NCBI GenBank assembly: GCA_900550735.1
Contig: URTD01000020.1
Span: 1 to 16,586, forward strand
Length of the DNA: 16,586 bases
Direction: 5' to 3'
Source of the DNA: an uncultured Collinsella sp.
GTDB taxonomy: Bacteria > Actinomycetota > Coriobacteriia > Coriobacteriales > Coriobacteriaceae
Under the pieces are notes generated by a model that saw only the letters and a program-made list of their open reading frames with translations, searched no databases and had not been told where the DNA came from. Every line of letters begins with the position of its first letter. Within the stretch, counting starts at the first letter, position 1. A program made the position numbers and the translations under genes. Positions 7,346 to 14,548 of this stretch are shown here, one piece after another.

Positions 7346-8018
7346 GGACGCCGATGTGCCCGATGCACGCACCCGTATCATCGAGGCGTTTTGGGAGCTC
7401 ATCGAGAACAACAGCATCTTCGAGCTGTCGGTTGGCGAGGTGACCCGCGCCGCCCAGTGCAATCGCGGAACGTTTTACTACTATTTTCACGATTTCGATG
7501 AACTCGTCGCCATCGCCATAGCCCAGCTGCTGCAGGATAACGAGCTCATCACCGATGCCCTCTGGCATTTTTCGAGCGAGGGCGACCTTTCGGCGTTCGA
7601 CCGGCGCGACGTCCGCTGCCTGCTGCGGCGCATCGTCATCACCATGAGGGCGGGTGCCGCCGAGCAGGTCGTGCAGGGCATCCATACGATCATCATCGAC
7701 CGCGTGAGAGAGATCGTCCACCCCGACGGAGAAGAGCTCAAGGCTGATTCGAGCTTTGCGGTGGGCTTTCTGGTCTCGGGCATCATGGGCTTTGTGATGG
7801 CGGTCGGCTTTGCCCGGGAGGGCGGCGAGGAGATAGACCTCGAGCAGCTGGGGGACAGCGCGTGCGCGTACCTGAGGGCGGTCGCCATGCAGACGGTGGA
7901 AACGGTCGCGCAAGTCGAGGGCGTCGATACATCCGAGCTGCTCGAACGCGTCTCCAAGGAGGCCGATGCCTATCGCGCATCGCGTGCGACGAGTCCCGAC
8001 GTGGTGAAAGACGCCTAG
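7329..8018 (+). CDS. TetR/AcrR family transcriptional regulator
   Basis: A 229-residue DNA-binding repressor of TetR type. The N-terminal helix-turn-helix is clear at about residues 14-60 (RTRIIEAFWELIENN, then LSVGEVTRAAQCNRGTFYYY and FHDFDELV). The rest should be the helical ligand-binding and dimer domain and is not closely recognisable. The gene overlaps the end of the activase gene by 17 bp, or by 26 bp if the GTG at 7320 is used. The GTG has AGGGG four bases upstream and the ATG has GAGG three bases upstream, so the start is uncertain by three residues. The overlap implies translational coupling. Operon position and the palindrome at 2836-2856 suggest it represses its own operon. The ligand may be a CoA or acid metabolite, but this is not shown. 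Confidence 0.9.
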   Translation: MARPCKDADVPDARTRIIEAFWELIENNSIFELSVGEVTRAAQCNRGTFYYYFHDFDELVAIAIAQLLQDNELITDALWHFSSEGDLSAFDRRDVRCLLRRIVITMRAGAAEQVVQGIHTIIIDRVREIVHPDGEELKADSSFAVGFLVSGIMGFVMAVGFAREGGEEIDLEQLGDSACAYLRAVAMQTVETVAQVEGVDTSELLERVSKEADAYRASRATSPDVVKDA

Positions 8019-8067
8019 GGTTTCTCTTGCGGGGCGCCTGTCGCGCATCGCGCGGTGAGTCCCGCGA
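7968..8067 (+). repeat. Partial direct duplication of the tetR 3' end
   Basis: The segment at 7968-8000 inside tetR recurs at 8036-8067 past its stop. Both copies share GCCTRTCGCGCATCGCG (one difference in 17) and GAGTCCCG, separated by 6 unlike bases in the first copy and 4 in the second. The copies are 68 bp apart. The second copy lies in untranslated DNA and suggests an old tandem duplication. Confidence 0.5.
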
Positions 8068-8070
8068 TGC
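8045..8070 (+). other. Hairpin downstream of tetR
   Basis: GCATCGCG (8045-8052) pairs perfectly with CGCGATGC (8063-8070), with an extra GG/CC pair past a bulged C. No T-tract follows. It may stabilise or help end the activase-tetR transcript. Confidence 0.4.
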
Positions 8071-8099
8071 GGTCATAACCTGCATTCATGTGAGCCGGG

Positions 8100-8128
8100 T
8101 TTATAGATATTCCTCCAGCTGTTAACAT
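8100..8128 (+). promoter_or_regulatory. Weak candidate clpC promoter
   Basis: TTTATA (8100-8105) and TAACAT (8123-8128) are 17 bp apart, each matching 4 of 6 sigma-70-type consensus bases. I saw no CtsR, HspR or clear ClgR box in 8019-8210. Confidence 0.25.
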
Positions 8129-8151
8129 AGACAACCTGTGGGTAAAGAGAC

Positions 8152-8179
8152 AAAAGCGCCGCCGACGGGCGGGCGTTTT
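8152..8179 (+). terminator. GC-rich hairpin with T4 in the clpC leader
   Basis: AAAAGCGCCGCC (8152-8163) folds on 8168-8178 with one bulged G and one A-G mismatch, a GACG loop, and TTTT at 8176-8179. It ends 31 bases before the clpC start. It could terminate the tetR transcript, or act as an attenuator if clpC is transcribed from the promoter candidate upstream. Confidence 0.45.
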
Positions 8180-8210
8180 GATTTCGATGAACTCATGTAA
8201 GGAAACGAGC

Positions 8211-10853
8211 ATGTTAGATAGATTTACCGATCGAGCGCGTAAGGTCATGTCCATGGCCAAGCAGGAGGCGCTCGATCTTCATTCAAGTAAGGTGGGCACC
8301 GAGCACCTGCTGCTCGCACTCGCCAAGGAGGACGAGGGTATCGCTGCCGAGGCGCTGCGCTCACTTGATATCTCCTACGACGACATCATGGACACCCTCA
8401 AGGAGGTCCAGACCACGGTTCCCGAGCCCTGTGAGGAGACCGAGGCGGCCAAGCTCGCCTTTACGCCGCTCGTCATTAGCGTGATGGAGCGTTCATTCCG
8501 CGTGGCGCGTGAGAACAACCAGACCTACGTGTCGACCGAGCACTTGCTGATCGGCATCGTCGAAGAGGGCAACGGCATGGCCATGGACATTCTCATGCGC
8601 CTGGGCGTGTCGTCCGCTTCCATTAAAAAGGCCATCGAAAAGCTTACCGCCAAGGATCAGGACAAGAAGCGTCCGCTCGCCGGAGCCGGCGCCGGTCGTC
8701 CCGGTGCGGGCCTGCCGTTCTTTAGCGGCTCGGACGCCTCGCAGCAAAAGGGGAGCGGCACCGACACGCTTAAGCAGTTCGCCACCAACCTCACGCAGAA
8801 GGCGCGCGATGGCGAGCTCGACCCTGTAATTGGTCGCGAAAAGGAAGTCCAGCGTATGATGGAGATCCTTTCGCGCCGCACCAAGAACAACCCGCTTATC
8901 CTGGGCGATCCCGGCGTGGGCAAGACGGCCATCGTCGAGGGCCTGGCGCAGCAGATCGCTGCCGGCAACGTGCCCGAGAACCTCATGAACCAGAACATCT
9001 GGACGCTCGACCTGCCGGGCCTCGTTGCGGGCGCCAAGTATCGCGGTGAGTTTGAGGAGCGCCTCAAGAACGTGATCCAGGAGGCCACCGAGGCTGACGA
9101 CGTCATCCTGTTTATTGACGAGATGCACACCATCATCGGTGCCGGTTCTGCCGAGGGCTCCATCGACGCGAGCTCCATGCTCAAGCCCGTGCTTGCGCGC
9201 GGTGCCTTCCAGATTATCGGCGCCACCACGGCCGAGGAATTCCGTAAGTACCTCACCAAGGATCCGGCCTTTGAGCGTCGCTTCCAGACCATCGATGTCG
9301 AGGAGCCGAGCGTCGAGGACACGGTCAAGATCCTGACCGCGCTCAAGCCGCGCTACGAGGAGCACCACCATGTGCGCTATACGCAGGGTGCTATCGAGGC
9401 CGCCGCGAACCTTTCCAACCGCTACATTCAGGACCGCTTCCTGCCTGATAAGGCCATCGACCTCATTGACGAGGCCGGCGCCCGCGCCCGCATCGCCGCC
9501 AACCGCGCGCCCGAGCCGGTGCGCGAGGCCGAGCATCGCGTGGAGGAGCTCAAGGCCGCCGCACAGGAGGCCACCGAGAGCGACGACATGAACAAGGCCG
9601 CCGAGATCACCGAGCAGCAGAAGGCCGCTGAGATTGAGCTCGCCGAGGCCAAGGCCGCCTGGACCGCCGAGCTCGACGCCAGCCCGCTCACCATCGACGT
9701 GAGTCAGATTGCCGACATCGTGTCCGTGACCTCTGGCGTGCCGGTTTCCTCGCTCACCGAGAGCGAGAGCCGGCGCCTGCTGCAGACCGAAAGCGTGCTC
9801 AAGACGCGCATCATCGGCCAGGATGAGGCAGTCGAGGCCGGCGCCAAGGCCGTGCGCCGCAGCCGCTCGCCGCTCAAGGACCCGCGTCGTCCCGGTGGCA
9901 GCTTTATCTTCCTTGGTCCCACCGGCACAGGCAAGACCGAGCTCGCCAAGACGCTCGCCGAGTACCTCTTTGGCAGCAAGGATGCGCTCATCAGCTTCGA
10001 TATGTCCGAGTTCGGCAGCGAGTTCGAGGTCTCCAAGCTCATCGGTAGCCCTCCGGGTTACGTGGGCCACGACGAGGGCGGTCAGCTTACCAAGGCCGTT
10101 CGTCGTCACCCGTACTCGGTCGTGCTGTTCGACGAGATCGAGAAGGCGCACCCCGACATCTTCAACATTTTGTTGCAGGTGCTGGAGGAGGGTCGCCTGA
10201 CTGATAGCCAGGGTAAGACGGTCGACTTCCGCAACACCGTGATTATCATGACGTCCAACGTGGGCGCCCGCGAGATCGCGCAGGATGCGAGTGTCGGTTT
10301 TGGCACCACCGGCGAGCAGGGCCTCACCTCGAGTGAAATCAAGGGCCGTGCGATGGGCGAGCTCAAGCGCCTGTTCCGCCCCGAGCTGCTCAACCGTATC
10401 GACGACATTGTGGTGTTCCAGAAGCTCTCGGGCGAGAACCTGACCAAGATCGCGCACCTGCTGGCGGACGACCTGCGTCAGCGCCTGATTGCCAACGGCA
10501 TGAACATCAAGCTCACCGATGCGGCCTACGACAAGATTGTGGCGGAGGGTACCGACCTCACCAACGGCGCGCGTCCGCTGCGTCGTGCCATCCAAAAGCT
10601 CATCGAGGATCCGCTGTCCGAGGAACTGCTGGCTGGCGAGTGGGGCGAGGGCGATACCGTCCTGTGCGACGTGGCCGACGGCAAGTTTGTCTTTAGCCAC
10701 GGCACGGGTGAGATCCCGGCGCCGCGTCCGGCGGGTGCGCTCGGGGGCGATACCGCTCCGGCGGCGCCGCACACCGGAAACGCCGCGCCTGTGAGCAGCG
10801 GCGTGAGCTCGGGCCCCGGTGGCATGATGCAAGCCGGCTCTGGCGCGCTGTAG
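8211..10853 (+). CDS. clpC: ClpC, ATP-dependent Clp protease ATP-binding subunit
   Basis: AAA+ unfoldase of 880 residues that feeds unfolded or tagged proteins to ClpP in the cytosol. The N-terminal double Clp-N repeat (about 1-145) starts MLDRFTDRARKVMSMAKQEA. Nucleotide domain 1 has Walker A GDPGVGKT at 232-239 and Walker B FIDE at 301-304. A short coiled middle domain lies near 440-490, the ClpC rather than ClpB length. Domain 2 has GPTGTGKT at 569-576 and LFDEIE at 639-644. The VGFG at 695-698 fits the ClpP-docking loop. The last 50 residues are Gly/Ala/Pro/Ser-rich and probably disordered. The ATG at 8211 is chosen because the family begins here and AAGGAA lies at 8199-8204; the frame extends 11 codons further up without support. 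Transcription probably ends at the hairpin at 10879-10910. Typical ClpC regulators' boxes were not seen. Confidence 0.96.
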   Translation: MLDRFTDRARKVMSMAKQEALDLHSSKVGTEHLLLALAKEDEGIAAEALRSLDISYDDIMDTLKEVQTTVPEPCEETEAAKLAFTPLVISVMERSFRVARENNQTYVSTEHLLIGIVEEGNGMAMDILMRLGVSSASIKKAIEKLTAKDQDKKRPLAGAGAGRPGAGLPFFSGSDASQQKGSGTDTLKQFATNLTQKARDGELDPVIGREKEVQRMMEILSRRTKNNPLILGDPGVGKTAIVEGLAQQIAAGNVPENLMNQNIWTLDLPGLVAGAKYRGEFEERLKNVIQEATEADDVILFIDEMHTIIGAGSAEGSIDASSMLKPVLARGAFQIIGATTAEEFRKYLTKDPAFERRFQTIDVEEPSVEDTVKILTALKPRYEEHHHVRYTQGAIEAAANLSNRYIQDRFLPDKAIDLIDEAGARARIAANRAPEPVREAEHRVEELKAAAQEATESDDMNKAAEITEQQKAAEIELAEAKAAWTAELDASPLTIDVSQIADIVSVTSGVPVSSLTESESRRLLQTESVLKTRIIGQDEAVEAGAKAVRRSRSPLKDPRRPGGSFIFLGPTGTGKTELAKTLAEYLFGSKDALISFDMSEFGSEFEVSKLIGSPPGYVGHDEGGQLTKAVRRHPYSVVLFDEIEKAHPDIFNILLQVLEEGRLTDSQGKTVDFRNTVIIMTSNVGAREIAQDASVGFGTTGEQGLTSSEIKGRAMGELKRLFRPELLNRIDDIVVFQKLSGENLTKIAHLLADDLRQRLIANGMNIKLTDAAYDKIVAEGTDLTNGARPLRRAIQKLIEDPLSEELLAGEWGEGDTVLCDVADGKFVFSHGTGEIPAPRPAGALGGDTAPAAPHTGNAAPVSSGVSSGPGGMMQAGSGAL

Positions 10854-10878
10854 GGCATGGCGACAATTTGATACGCGC

Positions 10879-10910
10879 AATCGAGGCGCTCTGGCAAGGG
10901 CGCCTCGATT
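10879..10910 (+). terminator. Terminator after clpC
   Basis: AATCGAGGCGC (10879-10889) and GCGCCTCGATT (10900-10910) form a perfect 11-bp stem with a 10-nt loop, 25 bases past the clpC stop. The T-run is short (ATTTG), so the signal is good in structure but weak in tail. Confidence 0.65.
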
Positions 10911-10931
10911 TGTAGAGCTGCGGTAACTGTG

Positions 10932-10958
10932 ACCGTTACGCTATACGGTCCACCGTTA
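10932..10958. promoter_or_regulatory. Repeated ACCGTTA boxes upstream of pepD
   Basis: ACCGTTA occurs at 10932-10938 and 10952-10958, exactly 20 bp apart, about two helical turns. A GTAAC/GTTAC inverted pair (10923-10927 and 10935-10939) overlaps the first box. This could be a regulator site about 110-140 bp before pepD. No regulator is known from the window. Confidence 0.3.
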
Positions 10959-10994
10959 GCCGATGATGCGGGGGCGCTCGGCGTTTTCGACTGG

Positions 10995-11023
10995 TTTATG
11001 CACACAAAGTCTGGGAATATACA
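10995..11023 (+). promoter_or_regulatory. Weak candidate pepD promoter
   Basis: TATACA at 11018-11023 is a fair -10 box, lying 45 bases before the pepD start. The -35 position 17 bp upstream (TTTATG at 10995-11000) matches only 3 of 6 bases. Confidence 0.3.
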
Positions 11024-11067
11024 AGGCGCATGTCTTACTGTCTAACCAGTTGCGCCAAGGAGGCACC

Positions 11068-12525
11068 ATGGACTACAAGATTACCGGCTACGAGCCCGCC
11101 CAGCTGTTCCATTTCTTTGAGGAGGTCAGCGCGATCCCCCGTGGGTCTGGCAACGAGAAAGGCATCAGCGATTTCCTGGTCGCGTTTGCCAAGGAGCGCG
11201 GTCTCGATGTGTATCAGGACGAGGTCTACAACGTCATCATTCGCAAGCCCGCATCTGCCGGCGCCGAGAATGCCCCGACCGTAATGCTGCAGGGCCACAT
11301 CGATATGGTGTGCGACAAGTTGGGCTCCGTTGAGCACGACTTTACGACTGATGGTATCGACCTGGTCGTCAAGGACGGCGTCCTCACCGCTAACGGCACC
11401 ACTCTGGGCGCCGACAACGGTATTGCCGTCGCTCTGATGCTCACTGTTCTCGATGACGATTCGATCGTTCACCCCGCCCTCGAGTGCGTATTCACCACCG
11501 ACGAGGAGACTGGCCTGGTCGGCGCCGAGACGCTCGACAAGTCCCAGATTAGCGCCCGCACCATGATTAACCTTGACTCCGAGGAAGAGGGCGTTGCTAC
11601 CGTCAGCTGCGCCGGCGGTGTCGTCGTTACCTACACCTGCCCGATCGCGCGCGAGCACAAGACCGGTATCACCCTCACGCTCGACATCTCCGGCCTGCTG
11701 GGCGGCCACTCCGGCAGCGATATCAACCTGGAGCGCGGCAACGGCAACCTCATCATGGCCCGCATCATCGACCGCCTGATGGTCGCTGGCGAGCCCGCCA
11801 TCGTTAGCTTTAACGGCGGCACCAAGGACAACGCCATCAACCGTGAGTGCAAGGCTGTTCTGGTCTACGCCGACCACGCTGCCGCCGAGGCCGCGGCCCA
11901 GATCGCAAAGGGCATCATCGCCGACGTTACTGCCGAGCTCGAGGTCTTCGACCCCGGCTTTACCTGCACCGTCGAGATTGCCGACGACGCCGAGGTCGAG
12001 GCCATGGACCAGAAGTCCGCGCTTGCCCTCATCCGCGCCCTGCGTCTTGCCCCCAACGGCGTGATTCGCCGCAACGTCGCCACCGACGGCTCCGTCGAGG
12101 TTTCCTCCAACATCGGTGTGGTTGCCACTTCTGACGACGAGGTCAAGATCATGCTGTCCCCGCGCTCCTCGATCACCTCGCTGCAGAACGAGTTCAAGGA
12201 CCGTCTGCAGACGCTGGCCGATGTCCTGGGCTTCGACGCCAAGTTTGAGTTTGAGTATCCCGGCTGGAGCTATGCCGAGCATTCGCCGGTCCGCGAAGTC
12301 TTTGTCGAGAGCTATCGAGAGCTCTTTGGCTCCGAGCTGCGCATCGAGTCCATTCACGCCGGCCTTGAGTGCGGCCTGTTTGCCGAGGCCCTGCACGGCC
12401 TGGACGCCATCGCCGTGGGTCCGACGCTCTCCGATGTCCACACCCCGGACGAGAGCATGGAGCTCGCTTCTGCCGAGCGCTTCTACGAGCTGCTCATCGA
12501 CGTCCTCAAGCGCCTTGCCGCGTAA
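11068..12525 (+). CDS. pepD: Aminoacyl-histidine dipeptidase (M20 family, PepD)
   Basis: Cytosolic di-zinc metallopeptidase of 485 residues, the usual PepD length. It hydrolyses Xaa-His and other dipeptides, releasing amino acids from imported peptides. Expected metal ligands are visible: His77 and Asp79 in LQGHIDMVCDK, Asp116 in TLGADNGIAV, catalytic Glu146 and Glu147 in FTTDEETGLVGA, Asp170 in NLDSEEEGV, and His430 in IHAGLECGLF. The lid-domain GLLGGHSGSDINLERGN motif is also present. The ATG at 11068 follows a textbook AAGGAGG at 11057-11063. The upstream in-frame extension to 10963 has no such site and crosses the probable promoter. The gene stands alone: a terminator follows at 12582-12625 and the neighbour is convergent. 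Nothing looks damaged. Confidence 0.95.
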   Translation: MDYKITGYEPAQLFHFFEEVSAIPRGSGNEKGISDFLVAFAKERGLDVYQDEVYNVIIRKPASAGAENAPTVMLQGHIDMVCDKLGSVEHDFTTDGIDLVVKDGVLTANGTTLGADNGIAVALMLTVLDDDSIVHPALECVFTTDEETGLVGAETLDKSQISARTMINLDSEEEGVATVSCAGGVVVTYTCPIAREHKTGITLTLDISGLLGGHSGSDINLERGNGNLIMARIIDRLMVAGEPAIVSFNGGTKDNAINRECKAVLVYADHAAAEAAAQIAKGIIADVTAELEVFDPGFTCTVEIADDAEVEAMDQKSALALIRALRLAPNGVIRRNVATDGSVEVSSNIGVVATSDDEVKIMLSPRSSITSLQNEFKDRLQTLADVLGFDAKFEFEYPGWSYAEHSPVREVFVESYRELFGSELRIESIHAGLECGLFAEALHGLDAIAVGPTLSDVHTPDESMELASAERFYELLIDVLKRLAA

Positions 12526-12531
12526 AGGTTG

Positions 12532-12562
12532 CGCTAGCAGCAGTCCGAGTCACGTGCTAGCG
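12532..12562. repeat. CGCTAGCA/TGCTAGCG inverted repeat
   Basis: Perfect 8-bp arms at 12532-12539 and 12555-12562 with a 15-nt loop, just past the pepD stop. Each arm also contains the self-palindrome GCTAGC. No T-tract follows. It may be a transcript-end stem. Confidence 0.35.
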
Positions 12563-12581
12563 GATTGCAAATGACATTACG

Positions 12582-12625
12582 AGAGGGGGCATTCGAGCGT
12601 TTGCGACGGGTGCCCCCCCTCTTTT
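12582..12625 (+). terminator. Terminator after pepD
   Basis: AGAGGGGG (12582-12589) pairs with CCCCCTCT (12615-12622), with two further C's bulged on the right side. TTTT then G then TTT follow. The orientation serves pepD. The convergent hipA gene ends 28 bases further on. Confidence 0.7.
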
Positions 12626-12652
12626 GTTTGATAATTGCGAAATTACGGTCAC

Positions 12653-13957
12653 CTAGTCCATTTCTGCCCTGATGAGGTCGAGGGTGCGCTGGCAGTTTTC
12701 GCGGACGGGGCCGAGCATATGCTCGCGCAGGTCCGCCATGCCGGGCAGGTCGGCGTATTCGTCCATGACCTCTTCCATGCAAATGGGTACCTCGTAGGCG
12801 AGGTCCATCATGGTCGCAAAGCAAAACTTCTCGGATAGCCCGGCATCGGTAAGCGCCGCCTCCAGCGCGGGATCGCCCATACCGTGGTATCGGCGGATAG
12901 CGCCTGGACCGATTCGCCCCACACGATTTTCGCCGCCAACGCTCATGGCGAGGCGCGCCCGGCGGCGCATGCGTTCATACGCCAAACCCGACGCGACATC
13001 GTACATTCGAGCCATCATGGCTGTGCCGTCGTTTCCAAGGAGCAGGGAATAGTTTTTCGCGTGCGCATCCGGTGCGCCGATAATGGCGTTGAAGAACAGT
13101 ATCTGCGTAAACAGATACAGGTTAAGTTGATGGTGGCTCGTATTTACGAGGAGCTCTTGAATGTCGCGTGTGGTCGGGCCGCCGTCTGCCGTGTACTTTT
13201 GGGCGGGCATCACCCCAAGTGCCTGACAGAGGTCTTCTTGATGTAGACGCCTGATTGTCCCGTCTTTGACTTTCATGCGGTCATAGCGCTCAACAATGAG
13301 GGCGGGTTCGTCCTCAAACATACGATATTCGACGTTTGCCGTTGCGATACCGGCGCGCTGGGCGCTTTTCATGCAGACAAACTCATTGAGAGCCTCGAGT
13401 TTAAATCCGATAACGCCATTTTTGAAAATATGCGTCGTGGGCGAGGAGCCCATGCATTCGCACCAGCGGCCGTTTATGAACGCGAGCGCGAACTTGCCCT
13501 GGTTGCCTCCAAGTGACCAACTTTCATCTAGACCCATCCACGATGCATCGCGGTCATCTCTGATCGACTTGAGACGAAGAGCAATTTCGTGGTTGTCTAT
13601 AGGGCGGTATTCGCCAGCGCGATGCAGGACGGCGTCGGTATCTTCTTCGGCACAAAACTGCACGCCGCCCGGACAGTCGAGTCCGATATGGCTGAGCAAC
13701 GCAACGGGATTGTTGGGCCTAACGTCGAATTCGGCGGCAATCGCTTTTCGTTGGTCCTCGCTGTCGGGTAGAAGGCCAAACAGGTACGGATTCATGACCT
13801 GTTGTCCGTATGTGCGATTCGATACGGGTATGTTGGTCGATAGGGCTGGCCCGTCATAGTCATGATCGTAGGTAAAGCTGATAAGACCGTTCTCATCTTG
13901 CGTGAGCGTTCCAGCAGGCACGCCGCAAATAATGGTCCGAAGTGATGTTCTGGCCAT
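12653..13957 (-). CDS. hipA: HipA family toxin, Ser/Thr protein kinase
   Basis: A 434-residue kinase toxin of a type II toxin-antitoxin pair. Known HipA kinases phosphorylate aminoacyl-tRNA synthetases and slow translation, causing dormancy; the target here is not known. The N-terminal subdomain (about 1-105) and the C-terminal kinase core are complete. SLGGNQGK (148-155) is the glycine-rich loop, with Ser148 in the place of the E. coli autophosphorylated serine. IVERYDR (221-227), RLHQEDLCQALGV (237-249), PDAHAKN (296-302, catalytic Asp297, Asn302) and YDVASGL (Asp320, metal binding) follow. All key residues are present, so it should be active. It starts 3 bases after hipB, with its ribosome site GAAGGGAA inside the hipB end, so the two are coupled. 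Base composition is lower in GC than clpC or pepD by eye, which suggests transfer. Confidence 0.92.
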   Translation of the reverse strand: MARTSLRTIICGVPAGTLTQDENGLISFTYDHDYDGPALSTNIPVSNRTYGQQVMNPYLFGLLPDSEDQRKAIAAEFDVRPNNPVALLSHIGLDCPGGVQFCAEEDTDAVLHRAGEYRPIDNHEIALRLKSIRDDRDASWMGLDESWSLGGNQGKFALAFINGRWCECMGSSPTTHIFKNGVIGFKLEALNEFVCMKSAQRAGIATANVEYRMFEDEPALIVERYDRMKVKDGTIRRLHQEDLCQALGVMPAQKYTADGGPTTRDIQELLVNTSHHQLNLYLFTQILFFNAIIGAPDAHAKNYSLLLGNDGTAMMARMYDVASGLAYERMRRRARLAMSVGGENRVGRIGPGAIRRYHGMGDPALEAALTDAGLSEKFCFATMMDLAYEVPICMEEVMDEYADLPGMADLREHMLGPVRENCQRTLDLIRAEMD

Positions 13958-13960
13958 TGG

Positions 13961-14428
13961 CTATTTCCCTTCGGGCATGGCTTGGCTAGATGCGTTTGTG
14001 GCAATCGAGACTCCGAGATTGGACATGGCGAAATCGGCGAAGACCTCGTCGTAGAGTGCGGATGTAAAGGGGGCATCTGCAAGAGCCGGAATGGTTGTGC
14101 TGCGACGGTTGCGATGATGAAGACGTTGGGCGTGATGGCGTCTGGAGGTGCTGCAAGGTTGATCAGCATGCGGGGCGTCGACTGGTTGCTCATTTTTCGT
14201 TTCGCCTATATCCCCTTGAGCGGCGAGCGCCAGTCCAAGAGCACCGAAAACTGCCAGCAGCTTGTCGAGCCGAATGCCGGTGGCGTCTCCTAGCTCGAGC
14301 GATGCAAGCAGGCGCTCCGAAACACCGGCCTTTTTGGCGAGGGTGGCACGGGTGAGACACTGAGTCTCGCGTGCCTGGCGCACGTAGATGCCAGCTTGGC
14401 GTGGTGTGGTGATGGGAAGGGTATCCAC
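13961..14428 (-). CDS. hipB: HipB-like XRE antitoxin, with a probable double frameshift in its tail
   Basis: A 155-residue partner of HipA. Residues 8-70 form a helix-turn-helix of XRE type (QAGIYVRQARETQCLTRATL, then AKKAGVSERLLASLELGDAT). It should bind the TGCA-box operators upstream and neutralise HipA. The start is GTG at 14426-14428, supported by AGGAGA at 14434-14439. It is longer than E. coli HipB (88 residues). Residues 79-119 are His/Arg-rich and look like a wrong frame, while the +1 frame over 14074-14192 reads MLINLAAPPDAITPNVF and has richer GC at third positions. The two edges fall on an A5 run and a C5 run. So the middle may be shifted by one base and then restored before residues 121-155 (FTSALYDEVFADFAMSNLG). 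The HTH end is intact. Whether the tail still binds HipA is open. Confidence 0.8.
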   Translation of the reverse strand: MDTLPITTPRQAGIYVRQARETQCLTRATLAKKAGVSERLLASLELGDATGIRLDKLLAVFGALGLALAAQGDIGETKNEQPVDAPHADQPCSTSRRHHAQRLHHRNRRSTTIPALADAPFTSALYDEVFADFAMSNLGVSIATNASSQAMPEGK

Positions 14429-14443
14429 GGCTATCTCCTAACG

Positions 14444-14511
14444 TGCAGGCTTTTGCATCCTAGTATGACATGCAAAAGTCTGCATGAAAAGGCCTCATGC
14501 AAAACTCTGCA
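14444..14511. promoter_or_regulatory. Three TGCA-N6-TGCA operator boxes at 27-bp spacing
   Basis: Box 1 is 14444-14457 (TGCAAAAGCCTGCA on the minus strand), box 2 is 14471-14484 (TGCAAAAGTCTGCA) and box 3 is 14498-14511 (TGCAAAACTCTGCA). Centres are exactly 27 bp apart. Box 2 fills the promoter spacer, box 1 covers the transcription start region and box 3 lies just above the -35. This is the arrangement expected for autorepression by HipB-HipA, with HipB binding being inference. Confidence 0.8.
14462..14490 (-). promoter_or_regulatory. hipBA promoter
   Basis: On the minus strand, -35 TTTTCA (plus 14485-14490) and -10 CATACT (plus 14462-14467) have a 17-bp spacer, each 4 of 6 to consensus. 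The operator boxes are centred on it, which raises the likelihood. Confidence 0.5.
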
Positions 14512-14520
14512 TGAGGCCTT
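14487..14520 (-). terminator. mntP terminator that contains hip box 3
   Basis: A perfect 13-bp stem AAGGCCTCATGCA (14489-14501) and TGCATGAGGCCTT (14508-14520) with a 6-nt loop. On the minus strand the stem ends in TTTT (plus 14487-14490), 29 bases past the mntP stop. The whole TGCA-N6-TGCA box 3 sits at the top of the stem. Confidence 0.8.
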
Positions 14521-14548
14521 ATACGGACGTTTAGTTATGAAGGGTGTT

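Noticed and set aside
4883..7462. 859-codon open frame on the minus strand, antisense to the activase gene
   Set aside because: It is the usual shadow of a high-GC gene: rich in Arg, His, Val and Ala with no recognisable domain, while the plus strand has clear family motifs throughout.
8493..10880. 795-codon open frame antisense to clpC
   Set aside because: Shadow frame without domains. The clpC reading has all AAA+ motifs.
11035..12441. 468-codon open frame antisense to pepD
   Set aside because: Shadow frame. The pepD frame has all metal ligands and an ideal ribosome site.
13792..14193. 133-codon minus-strand frame overlapping hipB and hipA
   Set aside because: Only its first 40 codons look protein-like. 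I explain these as the original hipB frame; the rest overlaps the well-supported start of hipA.
14444..14511. CRISPR-like array
   Set aside because: Three 14-bp palindromic boxes with 13-bp gaps, one of them on the opposite strand by sequence, are far too short. They fit operators at a promoter.
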